DNA of 64,000 nt. Source: Eggerthella lenta DSM 2243. Its GTDB lineage: Bacteria; Actinomycetota; Coriobacteriia; Coriobacteriales; Eggerthellaceae. The notes beneath the pieces are model-generated. The model had not been told where the DNA came from. It did not search any database and saw nothing but the letters and a program-made list of their open reading frames with translations. The stretch lies in assembly GCF_000024265.1 (NCBI RefSeq), contig NC_013204.1, positions 2,856,501 to 2,920,500 of the forward strand, written 5' to 3'. Position 1 is the first letter of the stretch; every line of letters starts with the position of its first letter. The position numbers and the translations under genes are program-made. Shown one piece after another: positions 8,028 through 15,339 of this stretch.

Positions 8028-8999
8028 CTAGCATGCCCCTTTCCCGTTGAACATGGCCGCAACAGTCTTCGCGACCACCTTGAGGTCAACCAGGAACGAC
8101 CTTTCCTCGATGTAGGCGAGGTCCATGTCCACCATCTCCTCGAAACCGGTGTCGCTGCGGCCCCGCACCTGCCAGTAGCCGGTGAGGCCGGGCTTGACCG
8201 ACAGGCGGCGCATGGCGCGCTCGTCGTACTGGGTGACTTCGGAGGGAAGCGGCGGCCTGGGGCCCACGCAGGAGAGCTGGCCCATGAGGCAGTTCAGGAA
8301 CTGCGGGAGCTCGTCTATGGAGTGCTTGCGGATAAAGCGGCCTATGCGCGTGACGCGCGGGTCGTCCTTGATCTTGAACAGCGGGCCGTCGGCCTCGTTG
8401 AGCTCTGCGAGCTCCGCCAGGCGCTCGTCGGCGTCCTTGTGCATGGAGCGGAACTTGTACATGTCGAAGGCGCGGACCTCGCCGCCCCTCCCGATGCGCC
8501 CGACGCGCTTCTGGGAGTAGATGGGGCAGCCTGGGCTCTCAACGCGGATGGCGATGCAGAGGACGATCGAGGGGACCAGCAGCACCGCTATCGCGCACAG
8601 CGAGAACGCGATGTCGAACGCCCTCTTCACGAAGCGGTAGCCCAACCGTCCTTCCGCCGGCGCAGGGACGGGCACGGGGCCCTCGGCCTCCGACACCAGC
8701 TCGGGCGCCAGGAACGCCACGTCGGAGGCGGCCATCGGCTCGGAGCCGTATGCGGTTCCCGCCGGCGCCGCGCGGGATCCTTCGACTCGCTTCGCTCGCT
8801 CGGGATGACAACCCGAGGAGTCGCTCCGCTCAGGACGGCATTCCCCGACCCTTGCGCTCGACTTTACATAACCGCGCTTATCAGACATTGGGGGCGTGGA
8901 AATCTCCTCTTGCTCCCCCGCCGTTGCGAAGTCGTCTACCAGCGCGACGGCTCCGTCGGCGGTTACGTCTATTGATTTGTCAGGGTTTCTTTCGAACAA
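8028..8999 (-). CDS. Undecaprenyl-phosphate sugar-1-phosphate transferase (priming enzyme)
   Basis: Residues about 118-323 are a PglC/WcaJ-type bacterial sugar transferase: a membrane helix after 'KRAFDIAFSLC', the catalytic region 'DMYKFRSMHKDAD', 'HSIDELPQFLNCLMGQLSCVG' (shown as the family does), 'GPRPPLP' and 'KPGLTGYWQVRGRS'. It should start EPS synthesis by loading a sugar phosphate on undecaprenyl phosphate. The start at 8999 is a TTG overlapping the nusG-like gene by 20 bases; the ribosome site is weak, and an ATG at 8887 is an alternative. The first 115 residues are poorly conserved, and residues about 53-75 are translated from a dispersed repeat. Confidence 0.9.
   Translation of the reverse strand: MFERNPDKSIDVTADGAVALVDDFATAGEQEEISTPPMSDKRGYVKSSARVGECRPERSDSSGCHPERAKRVEGSRAAPAGTAYGSEPMAASDVAFLAPELVSEAEGPVPVPAPAEGRLGYRFVKRAFDIAFSLCAIAVLLVPSIVLCIAIRVESPGCPIYSQKRVGRIGRGGEVRAFDMYKFRSMHKDADERLAELAELNEADGPLFKIKDDPRVTRIGRFIRKHSIDELPQFLNCLMGQLSCVGPRPPLPSEVTQYDERAMRRLSVKPGLTGYWQVRGRSDTGFEEMVDMDLAYIEERSFLVDLKVVAKTVAAMFNGKGAC
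8773..8840 (+). repeat. Dispersed HPERSEG-type repeat inside coding sequence
   Basis: Positions 8773-8810 read as the well-known palindromic element built from GGGATCCTTCGACTCGCTT and CGCTCGCTCGGGATGACA. A second, shorter unit (TCCGCTCAGGACGGC) follows. On the minus strand they are translated within the priming transferase as 'PERSDSSGCHPERAKRVEGS'. Similar text recurs in many bacterial genomes as a mobile intergenic palindrome. The element sits in the variable N-terminal segment, so it probably does not harm the enzyme. Confidence 0.75.
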
Positions 9000-9492
9000 T
9001 CTCTAATCCGACTTTGACGGTTTTCACACGACCAAGAATCTCTATCTCCAGATACGCCAGGCGCTTGTGGCGATCGAGCTTCTTGATGAGACCCGTCTGG
9101 TTCATCAGCGGGCCGTTGAGGATCACGATCTCGTCCCCTTCCATCACGCCGCTCGAGAACTCGACCACGCGGTGGTCAGGCTTGGTGAACGCGTTGATGA
9201 AGGCGACTTCTTGATCGTCGAGAGGAGTGAACACATCGTTGTTGCCGAGGAGCCTAGTGAACTTGGGGACGCTTCGCAACGCCTCACGCAGCTTTCCAGG
9301 CTGGTCTGTTATTACGAAAATATAACCAGGTAGCAGCACTTCTGAACGCATTTTCCATACGCCCTGGATGCGCTTTTTGACTTCGTACTGGGGGATGAAG
9401 GATTCTTGGATCAGCTCTTCGTCGACAAGCTTGTTGATCAGGTCAAGCACGTGCTTTTCCTGGCCGCCGACCGTTTGCACGACGTACCACAA
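8980..9492 (-). CDS. NusG-family antiterminator (LoaP-like paralogue)
   Basis: A protein of about 170 residues with an N-terminal NGN domain ('WYVVQTVGGQEKHVLDLI', 'EVLLPGYIFVITD') and a C-terminal KOW domain ('VILNGPLMNQTGLIKK', then 'DRHKRLAYLEIEILGR' and 'VKVGLEIV'). The RHKRLA and GLEIV elements match specialised paralogues such as LoaP rather than housekeeping NusG. Such proteins ride with RNA polymerase and suppress termination across long surface-polymer operons, fitting its position as first gene before the biosynthetic block. An AGGGAGGTG site is best spaced for the TTG at 9492; the GTG at 9501 and ATG at 9498 overlap or abut it. A long hairpin lies about 200 bases upstream. Confidence 0.85.
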   Translation of the reverse strand: MWYVVQTVGGQEKHVLDLINKLVDEELIQESFIPQYEVKKRIQGVWKMRSEVLLPGYIFVITDQPGKLREALRSVPKFTRLLGNNDVFTPLDDQEVAFINAFTKPDHRVVEFSSGVMEGDEIVILNGPLMNQTGLIKKLDRHKRLAYLEIEILGRVKTVKVGLEIVRKKP

Positions 9493-9690
9493 TGCCATCA
9501 CCTCCCTGGCAAGACGAAATAAAGATACGGCTTCGCCCTAGCCATTCAGGCCAAAACGCAACAACGATATGCATCCTCTTGATCGATCCGGAACGCGCAC
9601 CCAGCGACGATCCCGCTTTCCTCAAGATATGTATGCTGCCGTGTTTTTCACACATCGCCCTGTCGTATCCAGAGCTTGCAGCGGTGCAGT

Positions 9691-9737
9691 TTCCTGCCGT
9701 TAGATCACAGGTCGAACCTGTGGCCTAACGGCAGGAA
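9691..9737 (-). promoter_or_regulatory. Long near-perfect hairpin upstream of the nusG-like gene
   Basis: Arms TTCCTGCCGTTAG (9691-9703) and CTAACGGCAGGAA (9725-9737) pair perfectly. After a two-base mismatch, CACAGGT (9706-9712) pairs with ACCTGTG (9716-9722) around a 3-base loop, giving 20 paired positions. It lies 15 bases after the phosphatase stop on the minus strand. No T tract follows, so it does not look like an ordinary intrinsic terminator. It could be an RNA site for the NusG paralogue, an mRNA-end stabiliser or a weak terminator. Confidence 0.6.
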
Positions 9738-9752
9738 GCCGTCAAACCGAAC

Positions 9753-10406
9753 CTACAGACGCGCATGCGCTCCTCGCGTTCGGTACGTCCGCTTCGCTTC
9801 GGCGAAGTAGCCGTAGTGCTCCACCCGATGCGCATCGCTTGCGATGTACGCGTACAGGTTCTCGTCGAACAGGCGCTTGGCGGGCTTGCGCTCGGCTCCC
9901 ATGCGACCGCCGGCAATGAAATCGGCCGACGCTTGCAGCTTGCAACCCATCTTCACCAGACCGCGCGCCACCTCGACATCCTCCTGGATGGCGCGATAGC
10001 GCTCGGGATGAGCGATGATCACTTGGTAGCCCATCCCCTGCAGTTCGAAGATGGTCCGTTCGTATATCTCGAAGTCGGGCTTGCCCGCCCTCGTAGACAG
10101 CTCCAATAAAAACTCGTTCGTGCCGTCGAAGTGCAGATGCTCGGCCCATTCCATGCCCAATTGCATAAGCTTGGAATGGTTCACCTCGAAGCCCATCGTC
10201 AGCGGGAACCCGTCAGCGTGCGCCACGAGCAACTCGTAAGCATCCCACATCGCGTCGTAGTCGAAGTAGGGATCGCGCACATGCGGGGTACACACGATAG
10301 ACGTGATTCCCGCAGCCTTGGCAGCCTCCAGCATGGCCAGAGACTCGTCCAGGTTGCGCGCACCGTCGTCGACGCCGGGAAGGATATGGCAATGCAAATC
10401 CCTCAT
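9753..10406 (-). CDS. PHP-type tyrosine-protein phosphatase (CpsB/YwqE family)
   Basis: A 217-residue polymerase-and-histidinol-phosphatase fold enzyme. Metal ligands of the family are visible: 'DLHCHILPGVDDGARN' at the N-terminus, 'CTPHVRDPYF', 'GFEVNHSK', 'VIIAHPERYR' and 'YIASDAHR'. It dephosphorylates the C-terminal tyrosines of the partner BY-kinase, whose gene ends in a TGATG overlap with this start, so the pair should be translated together. In CpsB/CpsD systems the phosphorylation cycle sets polymer amount and length. The protein is slightly shorter than many family members (about 240-255). Confidence 0.93.
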   Translation of the reverse strand: MRDLHCHILPGVDDGARNLDESLAMLEAAKAAGITSIVCTPHVRDPYFDYDAMWDAYELLVAHADGFPLTMGFEVNHSKLMQLGMEWAEHLHFDGTNEFLLELSTRAGKPDFEIYERTIFELQGMGYQVIIAHPERYRAIQEDVEVARGLVKMGCKLQASADFIAGGRMGAERKPAKRLFDENLYAYIASDAHRVEHYGYFAEAKRTYRTRGAHARL

Positions 10407-11242
10407 CAGGCCCTACGCCCTCTTCCTGCCACGGGATCCTTAGCGAATCCGCCGCGACCGCCTGCAGGAACGGGGCTGCCCTGCGCACCGCGGGGCGCAC
10501 GACGCCCGGCCGTGGGAACCGGCGTGCGCGTCTCGGCCTGCAGCGCGGCAACATCGCCGTCGTCCTTCAACCGTCCGCCGTCCTTGGTATAGTACGCGTA
10601 ATAGTATTCGGAACCGGTGCCTTCGCAGAACGTGGCGCAGATGCCGAGGATGTTGGCATCTGCCTTCTTCAGCTGCTCGCACGCGTCCACCAGCTCGGAA
10701 CGCTTCGTCGAGCCGGGCTTGACCACCAACACCGTGCCGTCCACCAACGTGGACAGGATGGCGGCATCGACGAAGGTGCCGACCGGCGGCATGTCGTAAA
10801 TCACATAATCGTAGCTGTCCTCCAGCGTGGCAACCAGCTTCTGGTACCGCTTGGATGAGATGATGTCGGCCGGGTTGGGTATGTTCGGCTCGACGTCGAG
10901 GAAGAACAGGTTGGGAGTCTGCGTCGGCGTGACGGCCGTCTTGAGCGGTGCCGCATCGGTGAGGACGGCGTACACGCCCGCCGCAGGACGCACGTTCAGC
11001 AGGCTGGCAAGCGTGCGACGCCGCATGTCGGCCTCCACGAGCAGCACCGTCTTGCCCGACGTGGCAATAGCGCGAGCCAGCTCCACGGAGCACGTGGACT
11101 TGCCCTCGTTCGGCACCGAACTCGTCATGACGATGGAGCGGATGGGGTTGTCGGGCGACATGAAGCGGATGTTCGCAAAAAGCGTCTTCGCCGCGTTCTG
11201 CACCTCGAGCATGTTGGACGCCTGCTTCTTTTTCTTAGCCAT
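10406..11242 (-). CDS. BY-type tyrosine kinase (CpsD/CapB family)
   Basis: A 278-residue cytoplasmic BY-kinase. Walker A is 'SVPNEGKSTCSVELA' near residue 44, Walker A' is 'VLLVEADMRRR', and Walker B is 'YVIYDMPPVGTFVDA'. A tyrosine cluster 'SEYYYAYYTKDGG' lies near residue 210, unusually followed by about 60 proline/glycine/arginine-rich residues of low complexity; in most homologues the tyrosines are at the extreme C-terminus. The partner Wzz-like membrane activator is encoded 13 bases upstream. It starts at ATG 11242 behind GGAGGG. The kinase probably cycles between phosphorylated and free states with the PHP phosphatase. Confidence 0.93.
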   Translation of the reverse strand: MAKKKKQASNMLEVQNAAKTLFANIRFMSPDNPIRSIVMTSSVPNEGKSTCSVELARAIATSGKTVLLVEADMRRRTLASLLNVRPAAGVYAVLTDAAPLKTAVTPTQTPNLFFLDVEPNIPNPADIISSKRYQKLVATLEDSYDYVIYDMPPVGTFVDAAILSTLVDGTVLVVKPGSTKRSELVDACEQLKKADANILGICATFCEGTGSEYYYAYYTKDGGRLKDDGDVAALQAETRTPVPTAGRRAPRGAQGSPVPAGGRGGFAKDPVAGRGRRA

Positions 11243-11255
11243 GGCCTATACCCTC

Positions 11256-11915
11256 CTAACCCTTGATCGTGGGGATACGGCCGATGACCGGAATGCCCAG
11301 CAGTTCTTCAGCTTCTTCAGGGTTGCGCACCCGCGTGTTCAACATATCCAGCACCACCACGATGGCCACTGCCAGGAAGATGCCCGCGAGAAACGCGACC
11401 GCCGTGTACATGGCGCGCGGCGGGCCCGAGGGATCCGTGGGAACCTCGGCCGCGTCGACCACGTTGACGCTCTCGACGCCCATGACGCTTTGCGCGGTGG
11501 TGGACAGAACGGTGGATATCTCATTGGCGACGATGGCAGCCGCATCGGGCTTGCCCGCCGTCACCGAGATGCTGATGACGCGCGTGGTGGTGCCCGCTTC
11601 GACGGAAATCTTGTATCCGCTGAGCGAAGACATGCCAAGAGCCTCGGCCGTGCGCTTCTGCACGGTCTCCGACTTCGCCAAAGTCGCTATGTCGTTCGCC
11701 ATGAGCTGGCTGGCGGTGAGGTCGTTGTACGCGGTGGTGCTCGAAGAGCTCGCGTCGTCCTTCGCAGTCAGCACGTACACGGACACCGTGGCCGTGTACT
11801 GGTTCTGCATGAGACCCCAACTGAAGCCTGCCGTCGCGATCGCGAGCACGACGGGCAGCACCACCACCAGGGCCAGGTGCTTGCGCAGCAGTTTGAATAG
11901 TTCGAGCAGTGTCAT
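11256..11915 (-). CDS. Wzz/YveK-type polysaccharide co-polymerase (BY-kinase activator)
   Basis: 219 residues with two membrane segments: one near the N-terminus after 'LLELFKLLRKH', and one near 175-200 ('AMYTAVAFLAGIFLAVAIVVV'). An extracytoplasmic domain lies between. The short cytoplasmic tail 'EAEELLGIPVIGRIPTIKG' is the kinase-activating type found in CapA/YveK/CpsC proteins. It should set chain length and switch on the adjacent kinase. It lies 41 bases downstream of the LCP gene, in one apparent operon (LCP, Wzz, kinase, phosphatase). Confidence 0.9.
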   Translation of the reverse strand: MTLLELFKLLRKHLALVVVLPVVLAIATAGFSWGLMQNQYTATVSVYVLTAKDDASSSSTTAYNDLTASQLMANDIATLAKSETVQKRTAEALGMSSLSGYKISVEAGTTTRVISISVTAGKPDAAAIVANEISTVLSTTAQSVMGVESVNVVDAAEVPTDPSGPPRAMYTAVAFLAGIFLAVAIVVVLDMLNTRVRNPEEAEELLGIPVIGRIPTIKG

Positions 11916-11956
11916 TCGTTCGTCTTTCTCTTCAGCGTCGTACGTACGCTGCTTGC

Positions 11957-13177
11957 TTACTTGCCGTTAACGGTGGTCTCGGCAGCTTCGGGATTCTCGC
12001 CGGCGTCGACCGCCTTCATCAGTGTAGCCCAACCCTCGGGATCCTCGTAGCACAGCCACAGGCCGCCGTATTCCTCCATGAAGTCGCCCTTGTACGGACC
12101 GGTGCACGTGTAGATGGTGGGGTTGCCCGCCTGTGCGAAATCGGTCGCAAGCGAGATCATCGTCTGCAAGTCGATGCTCGTAGACACGCACTGGGAGAGG
12201 TTTTGGATCAGGCCGGGGATCTCGACCGGAGGAGCTTGCAGCACGTTCTTCATGAGCGCCATGGCCATCGCACGCACGTTCGACTGGCGAATGGCCTCCT
12301 GGTCGTCGCCATAGGCGGTGCGCATGCGGGCAAGCGCCACGCACTGCTCGCCGTTGAGCAGCTGGTTGCCGGCCTCGATATGGACGGGCGCCTGATCCTG
12401 CGTGTACACCTGGTAGTCGATGGTGTAGGGCACGTCCACGTAGATGCCGCCGATCGAATCCACGAACTCGGCCAACCCGGCGAACTCGATTTCCACGTAG
12501 TCGGAGATCTTCACGCCGGTGAGGTCCTGCACCGCCGTAACGGCGCCAGCCGCCCCGTTCACGGCGAACATCTGGTTGATCTTCTCGACCTTGCCGTTGT
12601 ACTCGTACGGCGTGTCGCGCGGAACCGACACCATGGTGATGACGTGGCCCACCGGATCGATGCGCACGAGCACGAGGGCGTCGGAGCGCTCCCCGTACGT
12701 CTCCCAGTTGTCCGAGCCCACCAGCAGCACGTAGAACGGCTCCATCTGGGAATCGGAGGGGGCGAGAACGCTGCTCAACTCGCTTTGCTCCTGAGCGTCG
12801 AGCGCCATGTTGCTTGCGAGGCTGCTCGTGTACCAAGCGCCGTACGCGGCGACGCCGCCCACGAGCACCACGACGACGGCGAGCGCGATAAGCGCCGCCC
12901 GCTTCAGCTTGGTGTGCTTCTTGCGCTTCTTGCGCACGCGCACGATCTCGTCAGCTTGCGAAGCGTAGCCGTAGTTCGCCGGTCGCTGGTTTGGATACGG
13001 CGTCTGCCCCGTCGGGCGCGAAGCGTACCCACCGCCCTGCGGATAAGGCCGGCTGCCATGGGGAGCCTGACCGAAACCGTCCGCAGGAGGTTGCCCATAG
13101 GCGTGAGAACCTCCGCGCGAAGCGGAGGCACCATGGCGACCCGAAGCCGTCTGTCTGTTGTTGTCGTCGAATCCCAT
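11957..13177 (-). CDS. LytR-CpsA-Psr family glycopolymer ligase
   Basis: 406 residues. The first 100 are a glycine/tyrosine/proline-rich cytoplasmic segment ending in a basic patch ('VRKKRKKHTKLKR'), followed by one membrane helix (about 100-120) and an extracellular LCP domain. LCP motifs include 'VLLVGSDNW', 'RSDALVLVRIDP', 'SVPRDTPYEY', 'KINQMFAVNG', and 'GEQCVALARMRTAYGDDQEAI', where the Arg/Asp residues bind the polyprenyl pyrophosphate. LCP enzymes move the finished glycopolymer from its lipid to peptidoglycan, so this is the probable EPS ligase. An AGGAA lies 14 bases before ATG 13177, a loose spacing. A 14-base C/G tract lies 144 bases upstream. Confidence 0.92.
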   Translation of the reverse strand: MGFDDNNRQTASGRHGASASRGGSHAYGQPPADGFGQAPHGSRPYPQGGGYASRPTGQTPYPNQRPANYGYASQADEIVRVRKKRKKHTKLKRAALIALAVVVVLVGGVAAYGAWYTSSLASNMALDAQEQSELSSVLAPSDSQMEPFYVLLVGSDNWETYGERSDALVLVRIDPVGHVITMVSVPRDTPYEYNGKVEKINQMFAVNGAAGAVTAVQDLTGVKISDYVEIEFAGLAEFVDSIGGIYVDVPYTIDYQVYTQDQAPVHIEAGNQLLNGEQCVALARMRTAYGDDQEAIRQSNVRAMAMALMKNVLQAPPVEIPGLIQNLSQCVSTSIDLQTMISLATDFAQAGNPTIYTCTGPYKGDFMEEYGGLWLCYEDPEGWATLMKAVDAGENPEAAETTVNGK

Positions 13178-13320
13178 AGGGAAAATGCGTTTCCTAACCG
13201 TCCGTCTCGCTCGTCGCGAATCTCTTCAACACTCAATTGAGCCGGAGCGCTCGTCTGTTCCGTCCTCATGATAATAGCACGGTTTCAGTTTAGCAACAGA
13301 AAAATCGGTCTTCGGTGAAG

Positions 13321-13334
13321 CCCCCCCCCCCCCC
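13321..13334 (-). repeat. Homopolymer tract of 14 C (14 G on the EPS-coding strand)
   Basis: An uninterrupted run of 14 C on the plus strand, 144 bases upstream of the LCP start. Tracts of this length are prone to slipped-strand length changes. On the minus strand it follows TTGACG plus 19 bases and precedes the TATTAT hexamer by about 45 bases, so which promoter element it would affect is unclear. Confidence 0.85.
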
Positions 13335-13516
13335 GAGTTTTTTCGTTTTCCCACGTCAACGGCAAAGTAAAGCAGTGTAAATTCTAAGTGGGAAGCTCCT
13401 TGGACATCAGATGAACATAAGGGGCTGCAGACGTTTGAAAGCCTACCGATCACGTTAAAAAACAGTCCGTTTTGATGGATTTCGGTACATATTCTCAGTC
13501 AATTTTTACATTTTCC

Positions 13517-13546
13517 TTTACTTTCCTCACCGACGGCTGGCATAAT
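13517..13546 (+). promoter_or_regulatory. Candidate sigma-70-type promoter for the helicase gene
   Basis: TTTACT (13517-13522), an 18-base spacer and CATAAT (13541-13546) lie about 155 bases upstream of the helicase ATG. The long leader suggests an untranslated 5' region, common for cold- or growth-regulated helicase genes; this is inference. Confidence 0.4.
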
Positions 13547-13700
13547 GGTCAGTCGCTTTACACGAAATTCTTTCCTGTTTCTTTTCGCGCAATGCCAACG
13601 AATCAGAAAGCGGCTCGAGTCAAGCGCAATGCACGCCGCAGGAGCGGGTGCGACCGAAAAGCGCGCATCGAGCGCGCACGAAGAGAAACGGAAACGAATA

Positions 13701-15227
13701 ATGCAGAATTTCGCCGACCTCGGCTTGTCCGAGGCTGCCCTTGCCGCCGTCGAGCGCCTGGGCTACGAGAACCCCACCCCTGTGCAGCTGCAGGCCATCC
13801 CGTTGGTCCTGGAAGGCCGCGACCTCATCGCCGCCGCCAGCACCGGCACGGGTAAGACCGCCGCGTTCCTGCTGCCCATCCTGAGCACCCTGCCGCGCGG
13901 CAAGAGGGGCAAGCGCGCGCCCCGCGTGCTGGTGGTCAGCCCCACCCGTGAGCTGGCGCAGCAGATCTCGCAGACGTGCATGCAGATCACCCGCAAGACG
14001 GGGCACTACGTGACCACCGTGTTCGGCGGTACGCCCTACGGCCCCCAGATCAACGAGATCCGACGTGGCACCGACGTGCTCATCGCCACGCCCGGCCGCC
14101 TGAACGACCTCATGAACAAAGGCGTCGTTGACCTCGGCGGCATCAAGTCCCTCGTGCTGGACGAAGCGGACCGCATGCTTGACATGGGCTTCCTGCCCGC
14201 CGTCACCACCATCGTAGACGCCACCCCCGCCGATCGCCAGACGCTGCTCTTCTCGGCCACCATCGACCACTCCATCCAGAAGAACCTGGGCTCGCTGCTG
14301 AACGACCCGGCCGTCGTGGAAATCGCCCGCAACGGCGAGACCGCCCAGACGGTCGAGCAGTTCATGATGCCCATCGCCAATTTCAAGAAGCCCGAGCTTC
14401 TGCAGGCGCTGCTGGAGGAGAAGGGCTCCGACCGCGTGATCGTGTTCGCGCGCACGAAGAACCGCACCGAGGATTGCGCCGAGGCACTGTGCGACGCAGG
14501 CTACCGTGCCGAGTCCATCCACTCGGACAAGTCGCAGGGCCAGCGCAAGCGCGCCCTCGACAACTTCCGTCGCGGCCGCACGTCAATCCTCGTGGCGACC
14601 GACGTGCTGGCGCGCGGCATCGACGTGCCCGACGTGGATCACGTCATCAACTTCGACCTGCCCGACATGCCCGAGGACTACGTGCACCGCATCGGCCGCA
14701 CGGGTCGCGCCGGAGAGCAGGGCTTCGCGGTCTCGTTCGTCACGCGCGAGTCGCGCCGCACGATGAGCGACATCGAGAAGCTCATCGGCAAGAACGTGCC
14801 CCTCATGGAGCTCGAGACCTACGAGCTGGACATGACCGTGCTGGAAAAGGGCAAGAAGGGCGCTCCGAAAAAGGGCGGCTACAAGGGCAACAAAGGCTCC
14901 GGACGCCCCGCGGGCGCCAAGCGCTCCGACAAGCGCGGCGGCGAGAAGCGCGACTTCGAGCGCCGTTCGGACAGCCGCGCCGAGGGCCGCTCGGACAACC
15001 GCCCCGGGCGCGGCAAGCGCGCCGAGGGCAAGCGATCCTTCGACGGCGCCGCCAAGCCCGACGGCCCGCGCAGCAACAACATGGATCACGCGAAGCGCCG
15101 CCTCGAAATGAACGAGAAGAAGCGCGAGAAGTCCGCTCCGAACGCGAAGGGCGCCGCCAAGCAGAACGGCTCCAAGAAGAAGGCGGGCGTCGGCGGCTAC
15201 AACTACAGCAGGTTCGCGAACAACTAA
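13701..15227 (+). CDS. DEAD-box RNA helicase
   Basis: 508 residues. Helicase core: Q motif 'FADLGLSEAALAAVERLGY', motif I 'ASTGTGKTAAFL', 'PTRELAQQ', motif II 'VLDEADRMLDMG', motif III 'LFSATI', motif V 'LVATDVLARGIDVPDVDHVI', motif VI 'YVHRIGRTGRAG'. The last 130 residues are a basic, Gly/Arg/Lys-rich tail ending 'GGYNYSRFANN', typical of RhlE/CsdA-like helicases that unwind structured RNA in ribosome assembly or decay. ATG 13701 follows a GGAAAC site; the frame is open upstream to 13545, but that segment lacks family similarity. A strong terminator follows. Confidence 0.95.
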   Translation: MQNFADLGLSEAALAAVERLGYENPTPVQLQAIPLVLEGRDLIAAASTGTGKTAAFLLPILSTLPRGKRGKRAPRVLVVSPTRELAQQISQTCMQITRKTGHYVTTVFGGTPYGPQINEIRRGTDVLIATPGRLNDLMNKGVVDLGGIKSLVLDEADRMLDMGFLPAVTTIVDATPADRQTLLFSATIDHSIQKNLGSLLNDPAVVEIARNGETAQTVEQFMMPIANFKKPELLQALLEEKGSDRVIVFARTKNRTEDCAEALCDAGYRAESIHSDKSQGQRKRALDNFRRGRTSILVATDVLARGIDVPDVDHVINFDLPDMPEDYVHRIGRTGRAGEQGFAVSFVTRESRRTMSDIEKLIGKNVPLMELETYELDMTVLEKGKKGAPKKGGYKGNKGSGRPAGAKRSDKRGGEKRDFERRSDSRAEGRSDNRPGRGKRAEGKRSFDGAAKPDGPRSNNMDHAKRRLEMNEKKREKSAPNAKGAAKQNGSKKKAGVGGYNYSRFANN

Positions 15228-15280
15228 GGCGCACTCGGGGCGAGCTGATCCGACTTCGTATCTCCCATATATATAGGTAA

Positions 15281-15321
15281 GCGCCGCGCATCGTTTCAAG
15301 ATGCGCGGTGCTTCTTCGTTT
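15281..15321 (+). terminator. Rho-independent terminator of the helicase gene
   Basis: GCGCCGCGCATC (15281-15292) pairs with GATGCGCGGTGC (15300-15311) around a 7-base loop with one G-T wobble, followed by the T-rich TTCTTCGTTT. It lies between the convergent helicase and fdhD genes. Confidence 0.85.
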
Positions 15322-15339
15322 CCGAAAGGGAACCTCTTC

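Larger units (their letters stand above)
13178..13700. other. Divergent promoter region between LCP gene and DEAD-box helicase
   Basis: 523 bases with no convincing gene. It contains the homopolymer tract at 13321-13334, a TTGACG-like hexamer read leftward at 13354-13359, a leftward TATTAT at 13270-13275, and a rightward promoter at 13517-13546. Base composition is lower in GC than the flanking genes. The short frames in it lack ribosome sites or family features. Confidence 0.6.

Noticed and set aside
9691-9737. Hairpin as a plain intrinsic terminator
   Set aside because: No T run follows on either strand; kept as a regulatory candidate instead.
12904-13269. Frame overlapping the LCP N-terminus, starting ATGAGGACG
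   Set aside because: It is out of frame with the LCP domain and low-complexity; I considered a frameshifted LCP start, but the correct frame is intact from 13177.
13545-13700. N-terminal extension of the DEAD-box helicase
   Set aside because: It is open in frame but lacks conservation; the promoter -10 at 13541-13546 overlaps its first codon, so transcription starts after it.
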